Assembly: GCF_900606115.1 (NCBI RefSeq)
Contig: NZ_UWPJ01000005.1
Coordinates: 434,001 to 498,000 of the forward strand
Reading direction: 5' to 3'
Source: Pigmentiphaga humi
Lineage (GTDB): Bacteria; Pseudomonadota; Gammaproteobacteria; Burkholderiales; Burkholderiaceae_B
Length of the DNA stretch: 64,000 nucleotides
Below, piece by piece: positions 8,424 to 16,248 of this stretch. The notes beneath the pieces are model-generated. The model was not told the DNA's origin and searched no databases. It saw nothing but the letters and a program-made list of their open reading frames with translations. Position 1 is the stretch's first letter, and every line of letters starts with the position of its first letter. The translations under genes were made by a program, and so were the position numbers.

Positions 8424-9404
8424 ATGAGCATCGTTCACGAGCACCTCCATCTCTTTCCGTTCGACGCGCCGCCGACCGTGCTGGCCCGCCGCGAGGAACT
8501 GCTGCTGGCCGAGCCGGTGGCGTCCTCGGTCAAGCCGCCGGAAGCGGCGCCGATCACGGCCGTCCATTATTCGCCCGCGTTCACCGAGGCCAAGGGGCCG
8601 CAGCGCAACGTGTTCGAAAGCCCCACCCTGCGCATCGAGCGGCATTCCATGACCGGCGGCCGGCAGCGCTTCTACCATCGCAATACCGGGGCCGACGAGA
8701 TCTCCTATCAGGTGGACGGCAAGCGCCTGTTGATGACCGAGTGCGGCTCGGTCGACCTGGTGCCCGGCGAATTCGTGCGCCTGCCCAACGGGGTGGCGCA
8801 CGACAACTACGGCCGGCAGGACATCCATTTGCTGATCTACGTGTCCGAGCCCGCGGTCGAGCTGCAGCCGGCCAGCCGCGCCTCGGAGTACCTCGAGCAG
8901 CAATTCCCCGAGTGGACGCCGGCGGTGGTCAACGAACTGGTCTCCAAAGACCTCGCCGGCCCGGGGCAGTATCTCGTGCTCGCGCCGGCCGACGAGGCGC
9001 TGCTGCTGGGCAATGCCCGCAGCGATCCGCGCCGCCTGTCGGTGATCCAGCTCGACGATGCGCAGCAGGGCCTTGCGTGGGTATACCGCTCGGCCCACGT
9101 CTGGATAGGCAGAACACTGCGCGACGCCTCGGACGGTCGCGTCTATCAGCGCCACCTGAACGCCGACGAGGTGCAGTACCAGGTACGCGGCCGCCGCACC
9201 CTGATCACCCAGCGCGGCTGCCTGGACATCGAGCCGGGGGATTTCGTGCGCATCCCGCATGGCGTGGCATTCACCAGCATCCACCACGAGCCCAGCGAAT
9301 ACCTGGTGCTGGCCTCGCGCCACGACGTGGCGCAGGCGGCCGAAAGCAACAAGCAGAGCCGCAAGCCCGACGCCGCCGAGGTGGAGCGGCTGCGCGCGGG
9401 TTGA
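8424..9404 (+). CDS. Bicupin protein, homogentisate/gentisate-dioxygenase-like (module 1)
   Basis: A 326-residue protein with two tandem cupin domains. The N-terminal one contains FYHRNTGADEISYQVDGKR and PGEFVRLPNGVAHD, the C-terminal one DEVQYQVRGRRTLITQRG and PGDFVRIPHGVAF. This resembles the homogentisate 1,2-dioxygenase superfamily in its HRN and PGDFVRIP signatures, but it is shorter than true homogentisate dioxygenase (about 430 residues). It is a paralog of the gene at 33176-34159, and each copy is followed by an alcohol dehydrogenase. An iron-dependent dioxygenase or isomerase role is inferred; the substrate is unknown. The ATG at 8424 is chosen because both paralogs then begin with the same HEHL/YEHL...FPF start. 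Confidence 0.8.
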   Translation: MSIVHEHLHLFPFDAPPTVLARREELLLAEPVASSVKPPEAAPITAVHYSPAFTEAKGPQRNVFESPTLRIERHSMTGGRQRFYHRNTGADEISYQVDGKRLLMTECGSVDLVPGEFVRLPNGVAHDNYGRQDIHLLIYVSEPAVELQPASRASEYLEQQFPEWTPAVVNELVSKDLAGPGQYLVLAPADEALLLGNARSDPRRLSVIQLDDAQQGLAWVYRSAHVWIGRTLRDASDGRVYQRHLNADEVQYQVRGRRTLITQRGCLDIEPGDFVRIPHGVAFTSIHHEPSEYLVLASRHDVAQAAESNKQSRKPDAAEVERLRAG

Positions 9405-9440
9405 ACGCGATTCCGCTACCGACAACGACGAGAGACATCC

Positions 9441-10550
9441 ATGACATCGATGACCGCCGCCCGGGCCTACGCCACGGGCGAACTGAAGCTCGAGAAGATC
9501 GCCGTGCCCGAACCCGGCCCCGGCGACGTGCTGGTGAAAGTGGCCAGCGCCGGCATCGCGCCGGGCATTGCCAAGCTGCTGGCCAAGGGGCGCTTCCGCC
9601 ACCTGCCGACCACGCTCGGCCACGAGATCGCCGGAACGGTGGCCGAGGCGGGCGCCGGGGTGGACCGCGCGCTGCTGGGGCAGCGCGTGCGGGTATCGCC
9701 CAATCTGACCTGCGGCCATTGCGAGTTCTGCCTGACCGGCCGCGAGCCCATGTGCGAATCCACCGCCATGATCGGCCATGCCTCGTTCGGCTCCGGCCCG
9801 ATGCCGCTGTACGAGCGCTACCACGACGGCGGCCTGGCGGACTACGTGCGCGTGCCCGCCACGCATATCGACCGGCTGCCGGACAACGTCAGCTTCGACC
9901 TCGGCGCCAAGCTGCACGACCTGGGCAATGCGGTGCGCGCATTGAGCCAGACCGGCATGGCGCCCTCGGGCCGGCTGGTCATCACCGCGGCGACCGGCAC
10001 CATGGGCACGGCCTCGATCAAGTTCGCGCGTTTCTTCGGCGCCCGCGAATTGGTGCTGGTGGCGCGTTCGGCGCAGCGGCTGGAAGCGCTGCGGCCGCTG
10101 GCCGGCGGCCTGCCGGTGCGCACGGTGGCGCTGGAGGAACTGCCGGACTGGGAAGAGAACGACGGCCTGGCGAAGCGCCTGCAGGCATTGCTGCCCAACG
10201 GCGCCGACGCGGTGCTGGACTTCTTCCCCTCCGGCCCCGGAACGGCCCAGGCCATGGCTGCGCTGGCGACCGGCGGCGCGCTGGTGCACATGGGCGGCAA
10301 CATGTCCATGCTGCCGTTCTCGATCCGCGACATGATGCACCACTGCTGGCGCTTCGTCGGCACCCGCTCGTGCACCAAGGCCGACACCGCCATGGTGCTG
10401 GAGTTGCTGGCCTCCGGGCAGGTGCAGGCCGACGACCTGATCACCCACCACTATCCGCTGTCGCGCCTGCAGGAGGCCATGGAGGCCACCGCCAGCCGCA
10501 AGGAGCCCATCTGGATGGCCATCGTCCATCCCGACGGCGCGGCCGCCTGA
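9441..10550 (+). CDS. Zinc-type medium-chain alcohol dehydrogenase (module 1)
   Basis: A 369-residue medium-chain dehydrogenase. The structural zinc lobe is complete (Cys91, Cys94, Cys97, Cys105 in CGHCEFCLTGREPMC), GHE is at 60-62 and the NAD-binding loop is TAATGTMGTASIK. The usual first catalytic zinc Cys (GxCGTD) is missing: the stretch reads SAGIAPGIAKLL. The paralog at 34161 shows the same change, so it is a family trait and not decay. It lies 36 bp after the bicupin gene and probably acts on the same pathway, as an oxidoreductase with altered active-site metal binding or none. Confidence 0.85.
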   Translation: MTSMTAARAYATGELKLEKIAVPEPGPGDVLVKVASAGIAPGIAKLLAKGRFRHLPTTLGHEIAGTVAEAGAGVDRALLGQRVRVSPNLTCGHCEFCLTGREPMCESTAMIGHASFGSGPMPLYERYHDGGLADYVRVPATHIDRLPDNVSFDLGAKLHDLGNAVRALSQTGMAPSGRLVITAATGTMGTASIKFARFFGARELVLVARSAQRLEALRPLAGGLPVRTVALEELPDWEENDGLAKRLQALLPNGADAVLDFFPSGPGTAQAMAALATGGALVHMGGNMSMLPFSIRDMMHHCWRFVGTRSCTKADTAMVLELLASGQVQADDLITHHYPLSRLQEAMEATASRKEPIWMAIVHPDGAAA

Positions 10551-10573
10551 TTCGCGCATCGCCCGGACTGCTT

Positions 10574-11869
10574 ATGACCGATACCCCCATGCACCCCTAC
10601 CGACGTTTCTCCCTGGCCGAGCGCGACCGCAGATGGCGGGCGGTGCGCCAGCTCATGGCGCGCGAAGGATTGAGCGCGATCATCGCCCCGCCCAACCCCG
10701 GCAACTCCACCGACTGGCAGGCCGATACCCGCTATCTGTCGCATTGCGGCGGCGGCGCCGACACCTCGATCGGCGTGGTTTTCCCGCTCGACGGCGAGGT
10801 GACCGTGGTCGCCACCTCGGCGCGCGAGCGCTGGGGGCCGCTGGTGCAGGATTGGGTGAGCGACGTCCGGACCGTGAACCGCCAGTTCGGCGCGGCCATG
10901 GGCGAGCGCCTGCTGGAGCTGGGGCTGGACGGCAGCCGCATCGGCGTATGCGGCCTGGAGGGCGGCACGCGCACCCCGGAAGGCACGATCATGCACGGCA
11001 CCTACCGCGCGCTGGCCGCGGCGGTGCCCAACGCCACTTTTATCGACGCCAGCGAGCTGATGCAGGACGTGCGCGAGATCAAGAGCGAAGAAGAGATCGC
11101 CGTCCTGCAATGCTCGATCGACCTGGTCGAGCGCGCGCTCGATGCCCAGCTCGCCGCCGCCCAGCCCGGCGTGCCGGACTACGTGGTGTGGGCCGAGACC
11201 ATGCACGCCATGTTCCGGCGCGGCTCGGAGCTGTCGGTGCACTTCAACTGGGTCAGCGGCGCGAACCCCGGCCGCACCCTGACGCGCCCCACCGCGCGCC
11301 CGTTGCGCGAGGGAGACCTGATCCTGGGCGAGATCGAATCCTCGGTGATCGGCTACCGCGCCCAGCGGCTGCCGGTGGTGGCGGTGAACCGCTGCCCGCC
11401 GCTGATCGCCGAGCTGTCGGCGCTGCACGGCGAGATGTATGCCGGGCTGATGGAAACCCTCAAGCCGGGCGTGACCGTGCGCGAGATGATCGACGCCACC
11501 GTCGCCCTGACGCGCCGCGCCGCGCCGCGCCGCGGACCGCTGGCCGGCGCGCGGGCGTCGCTGATCCTGCACGGCCGCGGCCTGGGCGACGACCGTCCGC
11601 TGGTGCTGACCAAGCTGGACGGCGAGCCCTTCTACGGCGCCACCCTGCGTGCGCTGGAGGCCCGCTTTCCCGAGAACGGCGTCTACATCTGCAAGCCCTC
11701 GGTGGCGACCGCGGACGGCCGCGTCGAATTCGCCTGGGGCGATACCGTCCGCGTGACCCCCGGCGGCGCGCGCCGCATGGGCAGCATGCCGCACGGCGTG
11801 CAGGTGTCGGAGGCCCGGCCCTTTGCGGACTGGCCGCAGGACGTCACGGTCTACGGCTCGGCGGCCTGA
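10574..11869 (+). CDS. Creatinase/M24 pita-bread-fold protein lacking most metal ligands
   Basis: At 431 residues it has a creatinase-type N-terminal domain (FSLAERDRRWRAVRQLMARE, DTRYLSHCGGG) and an M24 C-terminal domain (EIKSEEEIAVLQCSIDLV, HFNWVSG, LHGRGLGDDRPLV). The metal-binding pattern of aminopeptidase P is not kept: the Asp of the GYxxD motif is Gln in GYRAQR, and the Glu before the Pro-Gly loop is Lys in ICKPSV. This points to a metal-free creatinase-like hydrolase of a C-N or similar bond. It is the third gene of the bicupin operon, 23 bp after the dehydrogenase. Confidence 0.8.
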   Translation: MTDTPMHPYRRFSLAERDRRWRAVRQLMAREGLSAIIAPPNPGNSTDWQADTRYLSHCGGGADTSIGVVFPLDGEVTVVATSARERWGPLVQDWVSDVRTVNRQFGAAMGERLLELGLDGSRIGVCGLEGGTRTPEGTIMHGTYRALAAAVPNATFIDASELMQDVREIKSEEEIAVLQCSIDLVERALDAQLAAAQPGVPDYVVWAETMHAMFRRGSELSVHFNWVSGANPGRTLTRPTARPLREGDLILGEIESSVIGYRAQRLPVVAVNRCPPLIAELSALHGEMYAGLMETLKPGVTVREMIDATVALTRRAAPRRGPLAGARASLILHGRGLGDDRPLVLTKLDGEPFYGATLRALEARFPENGVYICKPSVATADGRVEFAWGDTVRVTPGGARRMGSMPHGVQVSEARPFADWPQDVTVYGSAA

Positions 11870-11875
11870 GCGCCG

Positions 11876-11894
11876 GCCCCGCAAGGCGCGGGGC
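11876..11894. terminator. Hairpin between convergent genes
   Basis: GCCCCGC, loop AAGGC and GCGGGGC form a perfect 7-bp G+C stem between the stops at 11869 (rightward) and 11899 (leftward). There is no strong U tract, so it may act in both directions weakly. Confidence 0.5.
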
Positions 11895-11898
11895 GCGG

Positions 11899-12678
11899 TC
11901 AGCGGTTCTTTACCGCGACGAAGGCCGCCGTGTCGTAGGGAACGGCCACCTCGGGCCGGCCGTGCAGTTCCGGCTCGGCGTCGATCAAGGCCCTGAGCTG
12001 CGTGTCCACTTGCGTCCGTTCCCGTTCCGGCAAGGCGGCGATGAAACTGGTCGAACGCACCCGGTCGAGGATGACGTGCTCGGGCGGGCCGGCGTGGCGG
12101 TTGGGATAGTGGCGCTCGTCCAGCGGACCGAAGCCGGCGTGCGGGAAGGCCGCGCGCCAGGCCCCGGTATAGAAGCGCGGCGCGTCGTTCTCGTAGGCAT
12201 TGACGATCGCGTCCAGCCGCGCCACCCATGGCACGCGCGCATCGCGCATATTCCACACCAGGGCGAGCCGTCCGCCCGGCTTGAGCACGCGGTGGATCTC
12301 GTCCAGCGCGGCGGCATGGGCGAACCAGTGGAAGGCCTGGGCGCAGACCACTGCGTCGGCTGAGGCGTCGGGCAGCGGGATCGCCTCGGCCGTGCCTGTC
12401 AGCGCGCGCACGCCGGGCAACGCGGCCGTGAGCTTGTCGAGCATGCTCGGCACCGGTTCGACGGCAATCACCGTGGCGCCGGTGGCGGCCAGGCGCGGCG
12501 TGAACTTGCCCGTGCCCGCGCCCAGGTCCACGACGGTCGTGCCGGCGCGCAGGCCCACGGCATCGCGCAGCCAGCCGTCGATCTGCGTTGGGTAATCCGG
12601 CCGGCCGCGCACATAGGCGTCGGCCTGCTGGGTATAGCCGTCGGCGGCGGCGTGGTGGATGGTCGAGGGGCGTTCCAT
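11899..12678 (-). CDS. Class I SAM-dependent methyltransferase
   Basis: The 259-residue protein has the class I methyltransferase order: VVDLGAGTGKF (motif I, residues about 43-53), VIAVEPVPSML (motif II), ADAVVCAQAFHWF (motif IV) and RVLKPGGRLALVWNM (motif post-IV). The start at 12678 has GGAGACAGAC upstream; a longer start would add an unstructured Arg/Ala-rich leader. The substrate cannot be told from sequence. Neighbours on the same strand suggest no operon partner apart from possibly the racemase-like gene. Confidence 0.85.
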   Translation of the reverse strand: MERPSTIHHAAADGYTQQADAYVRGRPDYPTQIDGWLRDAVGLRAGTTVVDLGAGTGKFTPRLAATGATVIAVEPVPSMLDKLTAALPGVRALTGTAEAIPLPDASADAVVCAQAFHWFAHAAALDEIHRVLKPGGRLALVWNMRDARVPWVARLDAIVNAYENDAPRFYTGAWRAAFPHAGFGPLDERHYPNRHAGPPEHVILDRVRSTSFIAALPERERTQVDTQLRALIDAEPELHGRPEVAVPYDTAAFVAVKNR

Positions 12679-12751
12679 GTCTGTCTCCTTCCGGGCCGGC
12701 TGAGCGGTCTCGCCGGGTTGCGGGCATGCGGATCGGCGCTTGGCGCGCGCG

Positions 12752-13462
12752 TCAGTCGAAGCCGCCGTCTTCATCGAGCGCCAGCGCGACGGCGGCTTCG
12801 GCGTGCAGCCGGGTGGTGTCGTAGCCGGCCAGCGGAAGGGCCGCGCCTTCCAGCAGCAGGGGAAGTTCGGTGCAGCCGATGACGACCGCCTGCAGGCCGG
12901 CGAGCCGCATGCCGTCGACGATGGCCAGCACCCGCTGGCGCGAGCGCGGGTCGATGCGGCCCTGGGTCAGCTCGTCGGCGATGATGGCGTCGAGCGCCGC
13001 GCGATCGTCATCCGGAGGCGGTACCAGTTCGATGCCTTGGCTGCGGTACCAGTCGCGGTAGGCGCCGGGTCCGGTCACGTGGCGGGTGCCGATCAGGCCG
13101 GCGCGCGCGATGCCCGCCGCCTGGAGCGCGGCCACGGTCGGCGTGCCGATGTGCAGCAGCGGCAGGTCCACCGCCGCCTGCACCTGGCTGGCGAAGTTGT
13201 GCGCGGTATTGGCGGTCAGGAGGAAGAACTCCGCGCCGGCGCGCTTCAGGCGCATGCCGGCCTGCGCGATGGCGTCGGCGACCTCGTCCCAGCGGCCGGC
13301 CGCGCCGGCCTGCAGCAGCGGCTCGAACTCCAGCGTGACCATGACGCTGGCGGCATTGTGGTGGCCGCCCAGCCGGCGCTGCATGGCCTGGTTGAGCAGG
13401 CGGTAATAGAGCGCCGATGATTCCCAGCTCATGCCCCCTATGAGGCCGATCAGGCGTGCCAT
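12752..13462 (-). CDS. Aspartate/glutamate racemase family protein with an altered first catalytic position
   Basis: The 236-residue protein fits the Asp/Glu racemase superfamily: IGLIGGMSWESSALYY at the N terminus, LLTANTAHNF at 81-90 and VVIGCTELPLLL with Cys197. The first catalytic Cys of classical members (CNTAH) is Ala84 here (ANTAH), while the second, in GCTE, is kept. E. coli YgeA has Thr at the aligned place, so variation is known, but Ala cannot act as an acid/base. The start at 13462 follows AGGAGAG. Racemization of a special amino acid, or a one-Cys reaction such as decarboxylation, are both possible. Confidence 0.85.
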   Translation of the reverse strand: MARLIGLIGGMSWESSALYYRLLNQAMQRRLGGHHNAASVMVTLEFEPLLQAGAAGRWDEVADAIAQAGMRLKRAGAEFFLLTANTAHNFASQVQAAVDLPLLHIGTPTVAALQAAGIARAGLIGTRHVTGPGAYRDWYRSQGIELVPPPDDDRAALDAIIADELTQGRIDPRSRQRVLAIVDGMRLAGLQAVVIGCTELPLLLEGAALPLAGYDTTRLHAEAAVALALDEDGGFD

Positions 13463-13585
13463 GGCTGCTTCTCTCCTGTTCCGTTCACCGCATTGTGGAT
13501 AGCGTTGGATAGTATGCAGAAACGGCAGGACGCGGCAACGGCGCAGGCTTGCTCCGCGGGCCGCCATAGCGTTGCCGGACATATC

Positions 13586-13601
13586 TATCTGTATACAGAT
13601 A
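13586..13601. promoter_or_regulatory. 16-bp perfect palindrome TATCTGTATACAGATA (candidate GntR operator)
   Basis: TATCTGTATACAGATA is its own reverse complement. Its core CTGTATACAG recurs at 13696-13705. GTATAC-centred palindromes are typical of FadR/FCD-type GntR regulators, and VanR proteins that control vanA operons in several bacteria belong to that family. No such regulator is adjacent; the nearest GntR-FCD gene is at 23778. Confidence 0.6.
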
Positions 13602-13695
13602 ATTCCCCGGACTTCATCCGAGGCGGATAAATAGCCCAAAATTAATGCGGGTTATCCCGATATTTCGCTGTTTTGGATTCGGGCGCACAATCAGT

Positions 13696-13705
13696 CTGTA
13701 TACAG
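13696..13705. promoter_or_regulatory. Second CTGTATACAG palindrome upstream of vanA
   Basis: An exact copy of the 10-bp core of the palindrome at 13586-13601, with the two centres 107 bp apart and this one 67 bp before the VanA start. Two identical sites about ten helical turns apart suggest looping repression of the promoter between them (inference). Confidence 0.55.
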
Positions 13706-13772
13706 CTTGAATCAGGCCATGGGTCTGGGCGCCATCGTGGCCGAGCCCCGCCAGGCCATGGAGAAAAGACCG

Positions 13773-14861
13773 ATGTTTCTTAAAAACGCTTGGTACGTCG
13801 CCTGTATGCCGGAGGAGATCGCCGGCAAGCCCCTGGGCCGCATGGTCTGCGGCGAGCGCATGGTTTTCTATCGCGGCCAGGACGGCGCCGTGTCGGCGCT
13901 GGAGGATTTCTGTCCGCACCGGGGCGCGCCGCTGTCGCTGGGGTTCATCGACAAGGGCGAACTGGTGTGCGGCTACCACGGCCTGCGCATGAATCCCGAC
14001 GGCACCTGTGCCGGCATGACCGGCCAGCGCGTGCGGGCCTTTCCCAGCATCCGCAGCTTTCCCGTGGTCGAGCGCTACGGCTTCGTCTGGGTGTGGCCCG
14101 GCGATGCCGAACTGGCCGATCCGGCCAGGATCCATCACCTGGAATGGGCCGAGAGTCCCGAGTGGGCCTATGGCGGCGGCCTGTACCACATCCATTGCGA
14201 CTACCGCCTGATGATCGACAACCTGATGGACCTGACGCACGAGACCTACGTGCATGCCAGCAGCATCGGCCAGGCCGAGATCGAGGAGTCGGCGCCGTCC
14301 ACCAAAACGATAGGCGACGAAGTCGTCACCGGCCGCCACATGGAAAACATCATGCCGCCGCCGTTCTGGGCCGCGGCGCTGCGCGGCAACGGCCTGGCCG
14401 ACGACGTGCCCTGCGACCGCTGGCAGATCTGCCGCTTCACGCCGCCCAGCCACGTGCTGATCGAAGTGGGCGTGGCGCACGCGGGCAAGGGCGGCTACCA
14501 TGCGCCGGCCGAGTTCAAGGCGTCCAGCATCGTGGTGGACTTCATCACGCCCGAGTCCGACACCTCGATCTGGTATTTCTGGGGCATGGCGCGCAACTTC
14601 AAGCCGGACGACGCCCAGCTCACCGCCACCATCCGCGAGGGCCAGGGCAAGATCTTCGCCGAAGACCTCGACATGCTGGAGGCGCAGCAGCGCAACCTGA
14701 GCGAGAACCCGGGCCGCAAGATCCTCAAGCTCAACATCGACGCGGGCGGTGTGCAGTCGCGCGCGGTGCTGGACCGGCTGCTGGCACGGGAAGCCGCCGA
14801 GCGGGCCGGCCGCATCGCGGCATCCGCCGAAGCGTCGGCGCGGGCGGTCGCGGCGAACTGA
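13773..14861 (+). CDS. vanA: VanA-type Rieske O-demethylase oxygenase subunit
   Basis: The 362-residue protein begins MFLKNAWYVACMPEEI, the conserved start of vanillate O-demethylase oxygenases, and has Rieske ligands Cys47-x-His49 (CPHRG) and Cys66-x2-His69 (CGYHG). The mononuclear iron site follows in DNLMDLTHETYVH. The start at 13773 is preferred over upstream ATGs because of this family start and GGAGAAAAG before it. The enzyme would remove a methyl group from vanillate or a related methoxy-aromatic acid. The VanB reductase that normally follows is absent here; the next gene is convergent. The substrate could therefore differ, and electrons must come from a reductase encoded elsewhere. 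Confidence 0.8.
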   Translation: MFLKNAWYVACMPEEIAGKPLGRMVCGERMVFYRGQDGAVSALEDFCPHRGAPLSLGFIDKGELVCGYHGLRMNPDGTCAGMTGQRVRAFPSIRSFPVVERYGFVWVWPGDAELADPARIHHLEWAESPEWAYGGGLYHIHCDYRLMIDNLMDLTHETYVHASSIGQAEIEESAPSTKTIGDEVVTGRHMENIMPPPFWAAALRGNGLADDVPCDRWQICRFTPPSHVLIEVGVAHAGKGGYHAPAEFKASSIVVDFITPESDTSIWYFWGMARNFKPDDAQLTATIREGQGKIFAEDLDMLEAQQRNLSENPGRKILKLNIDAGGVQSRAVLDRLLAREAAERAGRIAASAEASARAVAAN

Positions 14862-14881
14862 ACATAGGGATCCCGTCATGC

Positions 14882-14913
14882 GGCCCTGACCGGCGATCTT
14901 GCCAGCCAGGGCC
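14882..14913. terminator. Hairpin between convergent vanA and cytochrome c genes
   Basis: GGCCCTG at 14882 pairs with CAGGGCC at 14907-14913, with an inner GGC/GCC pairing around a GATCTT loop. It lies between the two convergent stops, the last four bases before the cytochrome stop on the other strand, and may end both transcripts. Confidence 0.5.
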
Positions 14914-14916
14914 GTT

Positions 14917-16248
14917 TCATTGCTCCCTTCCCTGCGACGCCAGCGGATATTCGTCCCGGATGCGCTTGACCGTGTCCTGCACGCCGTTCCATGCCGGCCG
15001 GTCGGTGAAGGACTCGCGCATGAACTGCACCACCGCCGCGACCTGCTCGTCGTTCAGCGCGTAGGCGAAGCCGGGCATGTGGCCCTCGCGCGGGTTGCCG
15101 GCGTCGTGCTGGGTGCCGTTCAGCACGTAGCGCACCACGTTGTCCGGCTGGTCCAGGCGCAGCGAGGTGGCGAGCCATATCGGCGGCTGGCCGCCGAACA
15201 TCTCCGGCGCGCCCGGCCCGGGGTGGTGGCAGGCTGCGCAGGCGCGGTTGTAGATCCGCGCTCCCGTGCTGTCCAGCGTATTGACCGCCACCTCGGCGGC
15301 GGCTTCGCGCTGCCTGATGCGCAGTTCGGGGGTGGCGTCCGCGGGCACGCCCATCTGGCCGGCGAAGTAGGCGGCCAGCGCCCGCGTGTCGTCCTCGGGG
15401 ATGCGCGACGTGCCTTCGCGCACCACCGGCGTCATGGACGCGCCCGCCGCGCCGTGGTGCGCCGAATAGCCTTTGCGCAGGTAGGCGAACAAGTCGTCTT
15501 CGGTCCAGGGCACGGCGGCCCGCGAGGAGGCGTTCAGCGCCGGTGCGATCCAGCCTTCGGCGCTGCCGCCGTCCAGGTAGTGCCGGCCGCCTTTCTCTGC
15601 GCCCAGCGCGTTGCGCGGCGAATGACAGGCGCTGCAATGGCCGAGCGCCTGCGCCAGATACTTGCCGCGGTTCCAGGCCTCCGATTCCGATGCGACCGGG
15701 GCCACCGGGTCGCGGTCGAGGAACAGCAGGTTCCAGCCGGCCATCAGCATGCGTATATTGAACGGGAACGGCAGGCGCGTGGGGTCGGGCTCGTTGCGCA
15801 CCGGCGGCCGGCTCATCAGATAGGCGTACAGGTCGCGCATGTCCTGTTCGCTCATCTTGGTGAACGCGGTGTAAGGGAAAGCCGGATACAGGTGCGAGCC
15901 GTCGCGGGCGATGCCGCGCCGCATGGCGCGCTCGAAAGCGTCGAACGACCAGGCGCCGATGCCGGTGTCGGCGTCGGGCGTGATATTGGTCGAAACGATG
16001 ATGCCGAACGGCGTTTCCATGCGGTGTCCGCCGGCATTGGCGGCGCCGCCCGCGGCCGTATGGCAGACCACGCACATGCCGGCCGCGGCCACGTTCTGCC
16101 CGCGCCGGATCTGTTCTTGCGGGAATTGCGCGGCGTCCACTTCCGCGGGGGGAATCTCCTGTTCGTACACCAGCGCCACGATGCCGGCGACGATGACGAT
16201 GAGGAGAATGACCAGGACCAGGGTCCAGCGGGCGGTGCGGCTCATCAT
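14917..16248 (-). CDS. Membrane-anchored triheme cytochrome c subunit of the molybdenum hydroxylase
   Basis: A 443-residue protein with an N-terminal membrane anchor (residues about 9-27) and three heme c sites: CVVCH (59-63), CSACH (205-209) and CAACH (337-341). Distal Met ligands are likely in the MSEQDM, MTPV and HMPGF stretches. It would take electrons from the Mo subunit on the periplasmic side and pass them to the respiratory chain. Its start overlaps the stop of the Mo-subunit gene (ATGATG), with GGAGGTG upstream. This part corresponds in length and heme count to the C-terminal half of Pseudomonas NicB. Confidence 0.9.
   Translation of the reverse strand: MMSRTARWTLVLVILLIVIVAGIVALVYEQEIPPAEVDAAQFPQEQIRRGQNVAAAGMCVVCHTAAGGAANAGGHRMETPFGIIVSTNITPDADTGIGAWSFDAFERAMRRGIARDGSHLYPAFPYTAFTKMSEQDMRDLYAYLMSRPPVRNEPDPTRLPFPFNIRMLMAGWNLLFLDRDPVAPVASESEAWNRGKYLAQALGHCSACHSPRNALGAEKGGRHYLDGGSAEGWIAPALNASSRAAVPWTEDDLFAYLRKGYSAHHGAAGASMTPVVREGTSRIPEDDTRALAAYFAGQMGVPADATPELRIRQREAAAEVAVNTLDSTGARIYNRACAACHHPGPGAPEMFGGQPPIWLATSLRLDQPDNVVRYVLNGTQHDAGNPREGHMPGFAYALNDEQVAAVVQFMRESFTDRPAWNGVQDTVKRIRDEYPLASQGREQ

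Larger units (their letters stand above)
13463..13772. other. 310-bp divergent promoter region of racemase-like gene and vanA
   Basis: No gene is supported. The stretch holds the two CTGTATACAG palindromes described separately and an A+T-rich zone at 13581-13645. It should contain the promoters for both divergent genes. Confidence 0.5.

Noticed and set aside
8403-10559. 718-codon reverse frame over the bicupin and dehydrogenase genes
   Set aside because: Composition is rich in His, Arg, Gly and Ala with no conserved motif; both forward genes are recognisable families.
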